Positions 25,818 through 34,583 of a DNA stretch of 64,000 nucleotides are shown one piece after another. The DNA comes from Alteromonas lipotrueiana (GTDB lineage: Bacteria > Pseudomonadota > Gammaproteobacteria > Enterobacterales > Alteromonadaceae), in NCBI RefSeq assembly GCF_019249245.1, contig NZ_JAESDK010000006.1:1-64000 (forward strand). Direction: 5' to 3'. Every line of letters starts with the position of its first letter. Position 1 is the first letter of the stretch. A model generated the notes under the pieces. It was not told the origin of the DNA, ran no database searches, and was given only the letters and a program-made list of their open reading frames with translations. The translations under genes were made by a program, and so were the position numbers.

Positions 25818-27134
25818 ATGTTTAACCGCCAAATCAAACAGGAAAATCACCGGCTCAAGGAAGAGTTACAACATTTGCATCACATTCATCGTCATCTTGA
25901 TGATGAAATGATGATGAGTATTTTGTCAAAGTCAGGGCATATAGAGTCAGTCAATCGACAGTTTTGTGACGAAACGGGTTATAGCGAAGAGCAATTAGTG
26001 GGTAAAGCCTTGCTCGACTTTGTACCTGATGCGGCAAATCAAACTCCTCACTATAAAAAGTTGCGCGAAACTCTGCGTCATGAACAACATTACGTAGGTA
26101 TTATTCAGTTTGTTAAAGAAAACGGTGAAGAAGGCTGGTTACGCGCAGTTGTTCAGCCGGTTATTAACTTAAAGGGTAAGCTTCAGCACTTTTCCTTACA
26201 CTGCAACGATTTGACCCGAACTATCACAAAAGCACGCGAGCAAGAAAATTTGGTTGAAGCCTTGCAGCGCTCCACGGCTGTTATCGAATTCAACTTAGAC
26301 GGTACCATTATTGTTGCCAATACCCCGTTTTTACAGGGCATGGGTTATCGACTTGAGCAAATAGTCGGTCAGCATCACCGTATGTTCTGTCATTCTGAAG
26401 AGGCAAACTCTCCTGAGTACGAACAATTCTGGCAGCAACTACGTAATGGCAATTTTAAAGCCGGCCGCTTTAAACGTATAGATGCGGACGGGGCAACAGT
26501 TTGGTTGGAAGCCTCTTATAACCCGGTTTATGATTCGTTTGGCAGGCTTTACAAAGTGGTTAAGTTTGCCACGGTTATTACCGAACAGGTCGAACGTGAA
26601 ATGGCCATATCTCAGGCAGCCTCAATTGCTTTAAATACCTCATCAGGCACCGATAATGCCGCCATTGAAGGCAGTCAGGTTATTAATAATCTGGTTACCG
26701 TAATGAAAGACTTGTCAGCTAAAATGAGTGAAGCCAGTACCGGCATTGCCGAGCTTGATGAACAATCACAACAAATCGCGACTATTATTAGTAGCATCAG
26801 CAGTATTGCTGAACAAACCAACTTACTGGCATTAAATGCCGCAATAGAAGCGGCCAGGGCCGGTGATCAGGGACGCGGTTTTGCGGTGGTTGCCGATGAG
26901 GTAAGGCAGCTTGCATCTCGCACCACAGCGGCGACTGAAGAAATTGTATCGGTGGTTCAGCGTAACCAAAGCCTGACCGCTGAAGCGGTTGCACGCGTTA
27001 ATGAAGGCAAACAAAAAGCCGATGAAGGTTTTACGCTTGCTGATGATGCCGGACGAGTTATTGTTGACATTCAAAACGGCGCCAAAGAAGCGGTGGGCGC
27101 TATTGGTCAGTTTACCCAGCAGTTAAATCAATAA
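25818..27134 (+). CDS. Soluble chemoreceptor with two PAS domains
   Basis: 438 residues from ATG 25818; a TTG at 25800 is in frame but less likely. After a short coiled coil come two PAS domains (about 25-140 and 150-265); the latter has [20 protein letters not shown], which is usual for Aer-like proteins. The C-terminal signalling module contains [20 protein letters not shown] and [16 protein letters not shown]. There are no membrane helices, HAMP domain or C-terminal CheR-binding pentapeptide. It probably senses an internal redox or ligand signal and controls CheA. No che genes are nearby. Confidence 0.9.
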   Translation: MFNRQIKQENHRLKEELQHLHHIHRHLDDEMMMSILSKSGHIESVNRQFCDETGYSEEQLVGKALLDFVPDAANQTPHYKKLRETLRHEQHYVGIIQFVKENGEEGWLRAVVQPVINLKGKLQHFSLHCNDLTRTITKAREQENLVEALQRSTAVIEFNLDGTIIVANTPFLQGMGYRLEQIVGQHHRMFCHSEEANSPEYEQFWQQLRNGNFKAGRFKRIDADGATVWLEASYNPVYDSFGRLYKVVKFATVITEQVEREMAISQAASIALNTSSGTDNAAIEGSQVINNLVTVMKDLSAKMSEASTGIAELDEQSQQIATIISSISSIAEQTNLLALNAAIEAARAGDQGRGFAVVADEVRQLASRTTAATEEIVSVVQRNQSLTAEAVARVNEGKQKADEGFTLADDAGRVIVDIQNGAKEAVGAIGQFTQQLNQ

Positions 27135-27170
27135 GCCGGTCCCCCGTCATCACTAGCCGTTCATTTTTTA

Positions 27171-27210
27171 AACAGCCTGTAATCACAGGCTGTTACATTT
27201 AATTTTTTCT
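27171..27210 (+). terminator. Terminator after the PAS chemoreceptor
   Basis: AACAGCCTGT (27171-27180), AATC loop and ACAGGCTGTT (27185-27194) make a perfect 10 bp stem, followed by ACATTTAATTTTTT. Six T residues also precede the stem, so it might work in both directions. Confidence 0.75.
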
Positions 27211-27267
27211 ATATAGGCTGTTTCCCGATATGCTAAAAGCATTCGTTAAGTTATGGAGTGTCTTGGT

Positions 27268-27429
27268 ATGGTCAGAGCAATAGTGGTAACTATGGCAGTA
27301 CTATCGGCAATAGTTAGCTATGCCGCAGGCTTTCATACAGGTGTTTTTGCATTAATTCTGTTGGCTATGGCTCTAGAATTGGTGGTGTGGCTTAGCTTGC
27401 GCTATCCTCGAAAAACCAGCCATAAATAA
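27268..27429 (+). CDS. Small two-helix membrane protein (53 aa)
   Basis: Reads from ATG 27268 to TAA 27429, with GGAG about 9 nt upstream. The product has two hydrophobic stretches separated by SYAAGFHTG (IVVTMAVLSAIV and VFALILLAMALELVVWL) and a basic tail, RYPRKTSHK, giving a likely hairpin in the inner membrane with the tail in the cytoplasm. I do not recognise a family. It sits between terminators of the two chemoreceptor genes, so it likely has its own transcript. The 354 bp after it shows nothing further. Confidence 0.5.
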   Translation: MVRAIVVTMAVLSAIVSYAAGFHTGVFALILLAMALELVVWLSLRYPRKTSHK

Positions 27430-27783
27430 GATGATCACATTTAATTGAGTGGTCCCAAACTTCACTTACAACAGGTTGGCAAAACACCGCCTTTTGTTCC
27501 TTATTCCTTTTCTTTTAATTTCTGCAGCTACTTTTAATTCGAGCATCTGATCATGGGCTAGTGCGTTTTTTGGGTAATATTTCCCGGTTACGGTAAAAGA
27601 CCTTATTAAGCAACAAACCGGTTAAGTTTTTGTTCGTGTGTCCGATAATACTCAATAACTTAGTCAATCATCGATTGACCATTGTATCGACTTTTGAATT
27701 GTTGCTTTGGACCATCGCCCTGGCTTTTTTATTAAAAGAAGTTAGTGCGGCAGGGCAGTTTTCATGTTTACTCAGAGGCAGTT

Positions 27784-28878
27784 ATGCTCGTTTTAAAATC
27801 CAAATTTACCAATTCACAACAAGAACTGTCGCGTCGGGATGCCGAAAAAATTGCGATGCAGGAAAAAATTGATGCACTGGAGTTGGCGCTGGATAAGCAA
27901 CGACGCCGAGCCGATGAGCTGGATGCCCAAGCTACGGCAAGTGATGAAGACAGCATGTACAGCGCTTTACTTGATTCTATGCATCAGGTAAATGGCATTC
28001 GCGAAGGGGTGTCGCAGTCTTATGAACAAATTAACGAAGAAAGCAGTGCTCTTTCAGATATCAACGACCTGTTTACTACCAGCGCTAATTCGTTGCAGGG
28101 TATCAGCCAACATATGGCCGCATTAAACGATAGAATGGGCCAAATGAGCGAGCGAATTTCGGGGTTATCAGACACCGCTGACAGCATCAATAAGTTTGTG
28201 AGTACCATCACCAGTATTTCAGATCAGACAAACCTACTGGCGTTAAATGCAGCCATTGAAGCCGCGCGGGCAGGAGACGCCGGCCGGGGGTTCAGTGTAG
28301 TAGCTGACGAGGTCAGGGCTTTGGCTAATGAAACAAATAAATCTGCCAGTGAAGTTGCAGAGCTTGTTAAGGGCATCATTCAATCTACTAAGGCGGCAGT
28401 AGGCGCGGTCTCGCAGCTACAAGAAAATAATACCCAATTAGCGGGGGGAGTAGACGATCTTAATGTGTGTTACGACAAAATGGTCAACCATTGCGAAAGT
28501 ATGCGCCAAACCATCAATAGTGCTTCTCATCAAACTTTTATTCAAACGGTTAAGCTAGACCAGGTCGTCTGGAAAAGCGATGTGTATGCAATATTAGGGG
28601 GCAAAAGCAGTAAGACCGCTGCAGAGCTTACTGACCATACACAGTGCCGGTTAGGGCAGTGGTATGCAACACAACAAGGCAATAGATTAGGCAAAAGTGA
28701 CGCATTCTCGCGGCTTGAACGCCCCCACAGCGCAGTGCACAAGGCTGGAAAAAGCGCTATCGATGCCGCGTCAGCAAAAGACAACATTAAAGCACGACGT
28801 ATGGTTCAGGAAATGGAGCGCGCCAGTGAAGAGGTTATGCAGTTGTTAGACAGACTCGAGGCTCAGCCTTCAAACTAG
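27784..28878 (+). CDS. Soluble chemoreceptor with CZB domain
   Basis: 364 residues from ATG 27784, which has AGAGG 6 nt upstream. A coiled-coil start leads to the MCP signalling module ([33 protein letters not shown]). About 255-345 is a chemoreceptor zinc-binding domain with [10 protein letters not shown] and PHSAVHKAG. The first zinc ligand, normally His in a LDHxxWK-type motif, is Gln here (KLDQVVWK). The usual site has three His and one Cys, so zinc or hypochlorite sensing may be altered. No membrane segment is present. Confidence 0.9.
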   Translation: MLVLKSKFTNSQQELSRRDAEKIAMQEKIDALELALDKQRRRADELDAQATASDEDSMYSALLDSMHQVNGIREGVSQSYEQINEESSALSDINDLFTTSANSLQGISQHMAALNDRMGQMSERISGLSDTADSINKFVSTITSISDQTNLLALNAAIEAARAGDAGRGFSVVADEVRALANETNKSASEVAELVKGIIQSTKAAVGAVSQLQENNTQLAGGVDDLNVCYDKMVNHCESMRQTINSASHQTFIQTVKLDQVVWKSDVYAILGGKSSKTAAELTDHTQCRLGQWYATQQGNRLGKSDAFSRLERPHSAVHKAGKSAIDAASAKDNIKARRMVQEMERASEEVMQLLDRLEAQPSN

Positions 28879-28922
28879 CCCATGTTATGGCTGTTTTGAC
28901 AATATGCTTAATACCTTATAAG

Positions 28923-28958
28923 ACCCCGGTAGCTAACCTTTAACTACGCGGGGTTTTT
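28923..28958 (+). terminator. Terminator after the CZB chemoreceptor
   Basis: ACCCCG plus GTAG (28923-28932) pair with CTAC and CGGGGT (28944-28954, one bulged G), followed by TTTTT. It lies 45 nt after the stop codon. The remaining DNA to 29207 contains no gene I can support. Confidence 0.8.
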
Positions 28959-29207
28959 GTAATCAGGTTATCGGTGTTTTTAGTTAACAGTTGCATTTTT
29001 TACTTTATTCAAATGTTTTCGTAACTGCATTTCAGGTAAGTACCACTGCGCGATGGTTATGCAGGTATACGTTTTTTAATAACGAGCGGCTATACATCGC
29101 TCATGTACCCTTTAAGTACCATCGCTTTTGTAGCTACCCTGCTGTGCCCGCTTTAATACCGATGCCAATCCGTCGTATACATAAATCGCGAATAACAACG
29201 TTTTTAT

Positions 29208-30590
29208 TTAAGTGCGTTGGGTAAGTCCCGAATGCAATGCCTGGCGGTAGGCGACCAAAGCCGGAATAAAACTACACAGCCAGGTAGCAGCCATAACTAG
29301 CGCCACAATGCTCCAGGTTTGCGTATTAAGCAGGCTACCGCTAATAAATAAGCCAAACTGCGTACTAAGAGTCTCACTAAACATAATGAACAGTAGTGCA
29401 TCAGAGCCTATTGCGATGACACAGGCCAGAGCACTGATGAAAAGAGCTTCAGCCTGTATTAGCCATAAAATAGTTACCGGACCTGCTCCCATTGTTCTTA
29501 ATACTGCAATTTCATGGCGTCGCTCTCGCATGCTGGCTAACATCATGGTAATTAAGCCTATTAAAGAGGCGACCAAAATCAGAGCCGATACCGCCAGCAA
29601 TAACCGCTCAAGATTACTCATCAAACTCCATAATTGCGATAACGCCACGCCCGGCAGTATTGCTAATAAAGCAGCGTTATCCTTTTGATTCAGCTGATAT
29701 TGTAATTGTAAAGCAGCGGCACGACTGGTGAGCCCGACAAAGACAGCAGTCACCTTATCAGGCGTATAACTATGCTGGTTTGAATCCGGGCCAGAAGTTT
29801 TCTTATTATCGTGATGAGCGTCGTCACGATGCACCGCGCGGTGAGACGTATTGTCATCATCCGGGTTATCGTGAGTCGGGGTGCTAGCAGGCGCGCTAGC
29901 TTGATTTAAGCTATCAGCATTAGATGAAATACGACGTAATGTACGTCTTGGAGGGGCCGAGCTGTGCATAGCCTCAATACCGTGCAAGGTTACATGCACA
30001 GCTTTGTCGACAGGAGTACCGGTAGGAGCCAACACCCCCGAGATAGAAAATGGGTGTTGGCTATGCTGACGAAAGCTAACATTGCCCAGCCCATGAGAAA
30101 GCACAATTTTGTCGCCCGGCGTGTAGTTTAACGATGCCGCTACTGCTGAGCCCACAACTGCAGAGTACGGGTGCGTAAATGCGTTACCGGCACTAAATTG
30201 CAAAGGTTCGCCATCGCCATACTTATAGTGCTGAAAATAGCGATTATCTGTTCCTAATACCCGGTACCCTTTATGAGCGTCGCCTAAAGAAAGGGGGATC
30301 ACCCACTTTACTAACTTATTCTGCTCAAGTTTTTCAACTTCTTCCCAGGCTATCCCATTGGTTGCGTTACCCATTCTGAACACCGAGTACAGTAATAGGT
30401 TTAACTGACCGGTAGGCGCCCCCACTATCAAATCTACCCCTGAAACGGTGCGTGTAAAACTCTGTTTAACCTGGCCTCGAACAAATTCAACGGCAATCAG
30501 CAAACTTACACTTATTACTATAGATACGAGAGTAAGTACTACCGACACCCGACGCTCTCGAAGGCTGGCTAAAGCTATCCGACTTAACAT
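29208..30590 (-). CDS. FtsX-family ABC transporter permease with His-rich loop
   Basis: 460 residues. One N-terminal membrane helix (about 18-40), a large periplasmic domain (40-320) and three C-terminal helices (LAVSALILVASLIGLITMML onward) follow the MacB/LolC topology. A low-complexity segment at about 225-270 is rich in His and Asp (HRAVHRDDAHHDNKK), an unusual insert that could bind metal. Its start overlaps the end of the ATPase gene by 7 bp, so the two are co-translated. The exported or extracted substrate is unknown. A similarity to the Vibrio Zrg zinc-uptake ABC components is conceivable, but the accessory genes are absent. Confidence 0.82.
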   Translation of the reverse strand: MLSRIALASLRERRVSVVLTLVSIVISVSLLIAVEFVRGQVKQSFTRTVSGVDLIVGAPTGQLNLLLYSVFRMGNATNGIAWEEVEKLEQNKLVKWVIPLSLGDAHKGYRVLGTDNRYFQHYKYGDGEPLQFSAGNAFTHPYSAVVGSAVAASLNYTPGDKIVLSHGLGNVSFRQHSQHPFSISGVLAPTGTPVDKAVHVTLHGIEAMHSSAPPRRTLRRISSNADSLNQASAPASTPTHDNPDDDNTSHRAVHRDDAHHDNKKTSGPDSNQHSYTPDKVTAVFVGLTSRAAALQLQYQLNQKDNAALLAILPGVALSQLWSLMSNLERLLLAVSALILVASLIGLITMMLASMRERRHEIAVLRTMGAGPVTILWLIQAEALFISALACVIAIGSDALLFIMFSETLSTQFGLFISGSLLNTQTWSIVALVMAATWLCSFIPALVAYRQALHSGLTQRT

Positions 30591-31306
30591 GAGATACTTC
30601 GCGCTGAATTTAAGTTTTCCATTTTAAAATGATGGGAAAAATGGTGGGATAAACTGGTATCGTGACTTACAAATAGAAGCGTCGCATCTTTAGCGGTACT
30701 TAGTAATAATTGCATAAATTTGTCTCGGGCATTGGCATCAAGCGCCGAGGTAGGTTCATCAACAATCACAATTTGAGGATGGTTTATTAAAGCTCTTGCT
30801 ATCGCTATACGTTGTTGTTGCCCAACACTCAATGTGCTGGCTTTTTGATGAAGCAGTGAATCTGGAAGTTGCAGCTTGTCCAACATTGCAGCCGCATTAT
30901 TGATGGTATAGTGCTGCTTACGGCCTGCAAAGTATGCCGCTGCTTCAATGTTTTGAGCTACGCTTAAGTAATGGATTAAATTGAATTGTTGAAACACCAC
31001 GCCAATGTGCTGGGCCCGAAACTTATCTTTTTTTCGGGCCGAAAGCTCAGAAAAAGGTGTGTTTAGTAGCGAAAGGCTACCCGATGTCGGGGTTAATGTA
31101 CCTGTGATCAAATTTAATAATGTACTTTTTCCAGACCCCGATGCCCCCTCAACAAATACGTGGGCACCCTTAGCAACGTGCCAGTGATCAATAGCAAGTA
31201 CAGGCTGACTGGTACCAGGGTAACTAAATACTATGTTATCTAACTGAATCGCCACCGAAGACATAGAATCGCTAACAGGTTGTTGCATAGGTACCAGAGA
31301 AACCAC
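30584..31306 (-). CDS. ABC transporter ATP-binding protein (LolD/MacB class)
   Basis: 240 residues from a GTG at 31306; an ATG at 31288 with AAGGTGG upstream is an alternative. Walker A is GASGSGKST, the Q-loop is VVFQQFNLIHYLSV, the signature is LSVGQQQRIAIARAL, Walker B is IVIVDEPTSALD and the switch His is in LLFVSHD. It pairs with the overlapping FtsX-family permease. As in the MacB/LolD class it would drive mechanotransmission across the envelope instead of classical import. Confidence 0.9.
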   Translation of the reverse strand: MVSLVPMQQPVSDSMSSVAIQLDNIVFSYPGTSQPVLAIDHWHVAKGAHVFVEGASGSGKSTLLNLITGTLTPTSGSLSLLNTPFSELSARKKDKFRAQHIGVVFQQFNLIHYLSVAQNIEAAAYFAGRKQHYTINNAAAMLDKLQLPDSLLHQKASTLSVGQQQRIAIARALINHPQIVIVDEPTSALDANARDKFMQLLLSTAKDATLLFVSHDTSLSHHFSHHFKMENLNSARSISC

Positions 31307-31392
31307 CTTGTTGTTAAAGACATTTTTCTCTGATGGTTATAACAAATTTCGACCATTAAACACACGGTAATTTGTTATTGCTTTAACGTGGA

Positions 31393-31680
31393 TTACTGGC
31401 CGGCCTGAAGTTTGACCACTTCCGCAGACGAATCTTCCAGTACATTATCCAAAGCCGAGCCCTTTAATAGCTTGGCTACCGAATCTTTGTTTTTGGCAAG
31501 TAGAATAGAAAGTTCTTCCATTTTATCTTCTTCCATCTTAATACCCATAGCAGTGAGGTAACCGGCCAGATTATCGGCAGCATCCAACATTTTGTCATAC
31601 TGATCAGCGGCTTTTTTGTCGGTGGTCACGAGTTTCTCCACATTTTTATGAGTTACAACATACTGAACGGTGATCGCCAT
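31393..31680 (-). CDS. yebG: YebG family SOS-response protein
   Basis: 95 residues beginning MAITVQYVVTHKNVEKLVTT, which is nearly diagnostic of the DNA-damage-inducible YebG family. GGGGAG precedes the ATG by 6 nt. A LexA box lies 49 bp upstream, so expression should be SOS-controlled, as for E. coli yebG. The molecular function of YebG is not established. It lies downstream of umuDC on the same strand but has its own operator. Confidence 0.9.
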   Translation of the reverse strand: MAITVQYVVTHKNVEKLVTTDKKAADQYDKMLDAADNLAGYLTAMGIKMEEDKMEELSILLAKNKDSVAKLLKGSALDNVLEDSSAEVVKLQAGQ

Positions 31681-31728
31681 AGTTTACTCCCCGAGGGTAA
31701 TTTAAGAATTAATATACTACATAAACAA

Positions 31729-31744
31729 CTGTATAAAAAAACAG
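31729..31744 (-). promoter_or_regulatory. LexA box of yebG
   Basis: CTGT-N8-ACAG with an A/T-rich core (CTGTATAAAAAAACAG), matching the gammaproteobacterial LexA consensus. It is located 49 bp before the yebG start. Confidence 0.9.
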
Positions 31745-31865
31745 TATAAAATGCAACCATTTTGTAACTTATTTAACCTGTTAACAAGACTGCTTCACCA
31801 TTGGCACGCCCTTTAATATTTTATAAGGCTCACCGTATTTAACCAGGCAGCTTAAGGGGTTCGCT

Positions 31866-33134
31866 TCAACACTTTATCGTCGGAATATCCTGCCAGCGGG
31901 TAGTCGCACAGCCAGACAAAAATTCACGGCGCATAGCAAACCCAGCCTGACTTCCTTTGCTGGCAAAGCTCAACGTATTGCGACCAAATTTTTGATTAAT
32001 AGAGTCTAAGGTATTCATCAATCTTGTATCGTCGGTCGCCTGGGCGAATAAATCAGCCTGATTAAATTTTTCATCAATAAGGTCTACAAGACTAATACCA
32101 CTTTTATAGTATTGCACTCCCGGTTTATAAATAGCATCAATACATTGGGCGGTCGCTTTTAACAATAACCGGGTATCAGCGGTGGGCACAGCAAATTTGT
32201 GCAACACCGATTTTTTAAAAAAAGGCTGAACATCATGGGGCGAAGAGGCCGCAAATACAACCATAGCGCGGCTTAAGCTATGTTGTTGTCGTAGCTTTCG
32301 GCTTGCCGTTTCGACATGGCCAGACAGTGAACGATGTAATACATGTTTGTCGCTTACCCTCTGGCCAAAGCTTCGAGTAGAATAAATTTCTTTTTTAGCA
32401 GCACGTACATCATCCCAGCAAAAACGAGGTTTTCCGCTAAGTTCTTGTACCGTGTTTTCAATTAATACAGAAAACTTTTTCCCCATTAATACCGGGCACT
32501 GCTGAGATAACTGCCAGGCATTATGTATGTTCATTGTCTCCAGATGTTTACCAAGTCTGCGACCTATACCCCAAATGTCGGTGCACTGCATCTGGCTCAA
32601 TATTCGCTGACTGTCAGATACGCTCGATATGCATGCAACCCCAGTGGCACCCGGTAACTTTTTAGATGCATGATTAGCGGCTTTGGCGAGTGTCATTGAA
32701 GCGCCAAATCCTACTCCCACCGGCAACCGAACATGGCGCCAGACTGTTTTTCGAATAGTATGCCCTAGCGTTTCTAACATTTGCGCGTTGTAATGCTCAG
32801 GAAAACGCATAAAACATTCATCAATACTGTAAACGTGGGTTTCGCCAAACTGACTGCAGGTATCCATTAGTCGCTGACTAATATCTGCATACAATTCGTA
32901 ATTACTGCTACGTACAACAAAGCCCGCTTGTTCGGCGGCTTTTGCATGTAAAAAATACGGCGAAAATTTTTTAATTCCCAGTTTATCGCCTAAGCGCTTT
33001 GCTAAAGGGCACATTGCCACAATAGCACCGTCATTGTTGCTTAATACAATTACGGGCCGATGGCGAATTGCCGGGTCAAAGATTTTTTCTGCGCTTGCAT
33101 ACATACTGGTCGCATCAATAAGAGCGATACTCAT
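31866..33134 (-). CDS. umuC: DNA polymerase V catalytic subunit
   Basis: 422 residues of the Y-family UmuC class. The active-site acids lie in IALIDATSMYASAEK and VYSIDECFMRF. VLSNNDGAIVA and VRSSNYELYAD are UmuC-specific blocks, and DIWGIGRRLGKHL is the helix-hairpin-helix region. QADLF near residue 380 matches a beta-clamp binding motif. The N-terminal motif differs from E. coli around the steric-gate Tyr (SMY in place of AFY). It overlaps umuD by 4 bp (ATGA). With cleaved UmuD it performs error-prone lesion bypass after DNA damage. Confidence 0.95.
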   Translation of the reverse strand: MSIALIDATSMYASAEKIFDPAIRHRPVIVLSNNDGAIVAMCPLAKRLGDKLGIKKFSPYFLHAKAAEQAGFVVRSSNYELYADISQRLMDTCSQFGETHVYSIDECFMRFPEHYNAQMLETLGHTIRKTVWRHVRLPVGVGFGASMTLAKAANHASKKLPGATGVACISSVSDSQRILSQMQCTDIWGIGRRLGKHLETMNIHNAWQLSQQCPVLMGKKFSVLIENTVQELSGKPRFCWDDVRAAKKEIYSTRSFGQRVSDKHVLHRSLSGHVETASRKLRQQHSLSRAMVVFAASSPHDVQPFFKKSVLHKFAVPTADTRLLLKATAQCIDAIYKPGVQYYKSGISLVDLIDEKFNQADLFAQATDDTRLMNTLDSINQKFGRNTLSFASKGSQAGFAMRREFLSGCATTRWQDIPTIKC

Positions 33135-33535
33135 AACGCCTGACGTAAAGGTTTATGAATTCGAATCGATCGAATAACTACCCCTTCTATCTGAAAGTCG
33201 TCGCCTTCAGATAAACGGTAAGGGGGAGTGCGCAAACACCCCGAAATAAGTGTATGTTGCTTTATATCCACCCGTTTGCACACAAAGACACCGTTTAGGT
33301 TAGCGACACAAATACACATATCAGTAACAGGCTCTGCGCGCGATACTATAAGTAAATCACCATCAAAAATACCATCACGCACCATAGATTCTCCTTGTGC
33401 GATACCAATATAAGTGGCACTGGGGTGCTCTATAAGCAAAGTATCCAGATCAAGCCCTAATTCTTTGTATTCGGTTGCCGGCGACTCAAAGCCAACAATG
33501 CCCGCCTGGGCTCTGATAGGAATAAACTTTAGCAT
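33131..33535 (-). CDS. umuD: Polymerase V accessory protease-like subunit
   Basis: 134 residues of the LexA/UmuD S24 family. The Ala-Gly self-cleavage site is in RAQAGIVGFESPA near residue 11. The nucleophile Ser is in IAQGESMVRDGIFDGD and the catalytic Lys in FVCKRVDI. RecA-stimulated cleavage should give UmuD', which forms polymerase V with the umuC product. A LexA box lies 19 bp upstream of the start codon. The N-terminal arm is shorter than in E. coli UmuD. Confidence 0.95.
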   Translation of the reverse strand: MLKFIPIRAQAGIVGFESPATEYKELGLDLDTLLIEHPSATYIGIAQGESMVRDGIFDGDLLIVSRAEPVTDMCICVANLNGVFVCKRVDIKQHTLISGCLRTPPYRLSEGDDFQIEGVVIRSIRIHKPLRQAL

Positions 33536-33551
33536 GATATAACAACTTAAT

Positions 33552-33571
33552 AACTGTATATGTGTACAGTT
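33552..33571 (-). promoter_or_regulatory. LexA box of umuDC
   Basis: AACTGTATATGTGTACAGTT is a nearly perfect palindrome containing CTGT-N8-ACAG (33554-33569). It lies directly upstream of umuD and predicts tight LexA repression. Confidence 0.93.
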
Positions 33572-33820
33572 ATTCTATGGCGCGTTTTTACTTTCTGCAA
33601 TAAAGGTATGACACGCGCACGCTAAGTTTCTGGCCGGTATGAAGAAATAAGTGAAAGTAAAAATATAGATTGAGTAATGCTGCTGCAGAGTTCGGCCAAC
33701 AAGCACTTCCCACTATGAAGTTTAATTTAGGTGCAGCAAACCCGGTTCATGCTAATGTGAGGGTAGGTTTGCTCTGAAAACACACTCTGATGATTTTTTA
33801 CAAAACAATAAAGAAACATT

Positions 33821-34330
33821 ATGGATATTGATTTTACGCATATAGAAGGAATTATCTTTGACTTAGACGGTACACTCGTCGCTTCAGAATTAAATTTTTC
33901 AGCGATTAAGGCGCACCTGGGTTGTCCCGACACGTCCGATATTCTTGAGTACTTAAGTTCGCTTACTGATGAACAGTCACAACAACAGGCTCATCAATAC
34001 ATTCTCGACCAGGAATTAGCCGACGCGCAGCATGCAGGCTGGCTTGATACGGGAAAATGGCTGGTGAACACTGCGTTATCCAGGCAGCTGCCCATAGCAA
34101 TTGTAACGCGCAATAGCATTGAGGCCACACGCCTTAAAATAGCCAATAATGCGATTCCTATCGAATTAGTGTTGACTAGGGAGGACGCGCCCCCCAAGCC
34201 AGATCCCACCGCTCTGTTATCGATTGCCCGACACTGGGATATCCCACCGAAAAAATGCCTGTATGTAGGCGATTTTATCTATGACGAGCAAGCAGCTAAT
34301 CGTGCAGGAATGCAATTTTTGATGGTGTAG
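33821..34330 (+). CDS. HAD superfamily hydrolase
   Basis: 169 residues. Motif I is IIFDLDGTLV with the nucleophile and acid Asp, motif II is AIVTRNS, the motif III Lys is in PPKPDPT and motif IV is YVGDFIYDEQAA. The short helical cap between motifs I and II (about 20-85) points to a C1-type phosphatase similar to phosphoglycolate phosphatase-like enzymes. The protein ends soon after motif IV, so it is at the short end for the family. The substrate is unknown. The 253 bp that follow are AT-rich and appear empty. Confidence 0.87.
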   Translation: MDIDFTHIEGIIFDLDGTLVASELNFSAIKAHLGCPDTSDILEYLSSLTDEQSQQQAHQYILDQELADAQHAGWLDTGKWLVNTALSRQLPIAIVTRNSIEATRLKIANNAIPIELVLTREDAPPKPDPTALLSIARHWDIPPKKCLYVGDFIYDEQAANRAGMQFLMV

Positions 34331-34583
34331 CTAAGTTTTTGGGATTGGAGGGCGGATTGGTTTAAATGGTTGAATCAAAACAGATAAATTCTTGTTTAAT
34401 AAAGTTCCTCCATATATCTTATCAACTTGTTTTTCAGATAATTCTAAAAGATTACTTTTGTTTTTACTCTTCACGTTGTTCATAAACCCTCTTTCTTATT
34501 CTTAAGTCTAGTTTTATAACTCCCGTTATTATGTAATATGTTTAAGGTTGATAAATCTATAATTAGGACAAGGATAGGGTTCT

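Noticed and set aside
27630..27872. Plus-strand open frame of 80 codons before the CZB chemoreceptor
   Set aside because: It overlaps the chemoreceptor start in another frame and has no supporting signals.
29208..31306. Assignment of the ABC pair as LolCDE
   Set aside because: Only one FtsX-type permease is present, it carries a His-rich insert, and no lolE partner follows; the ATPase motifs alone do not decide between LolD and other MacB-class proteins.
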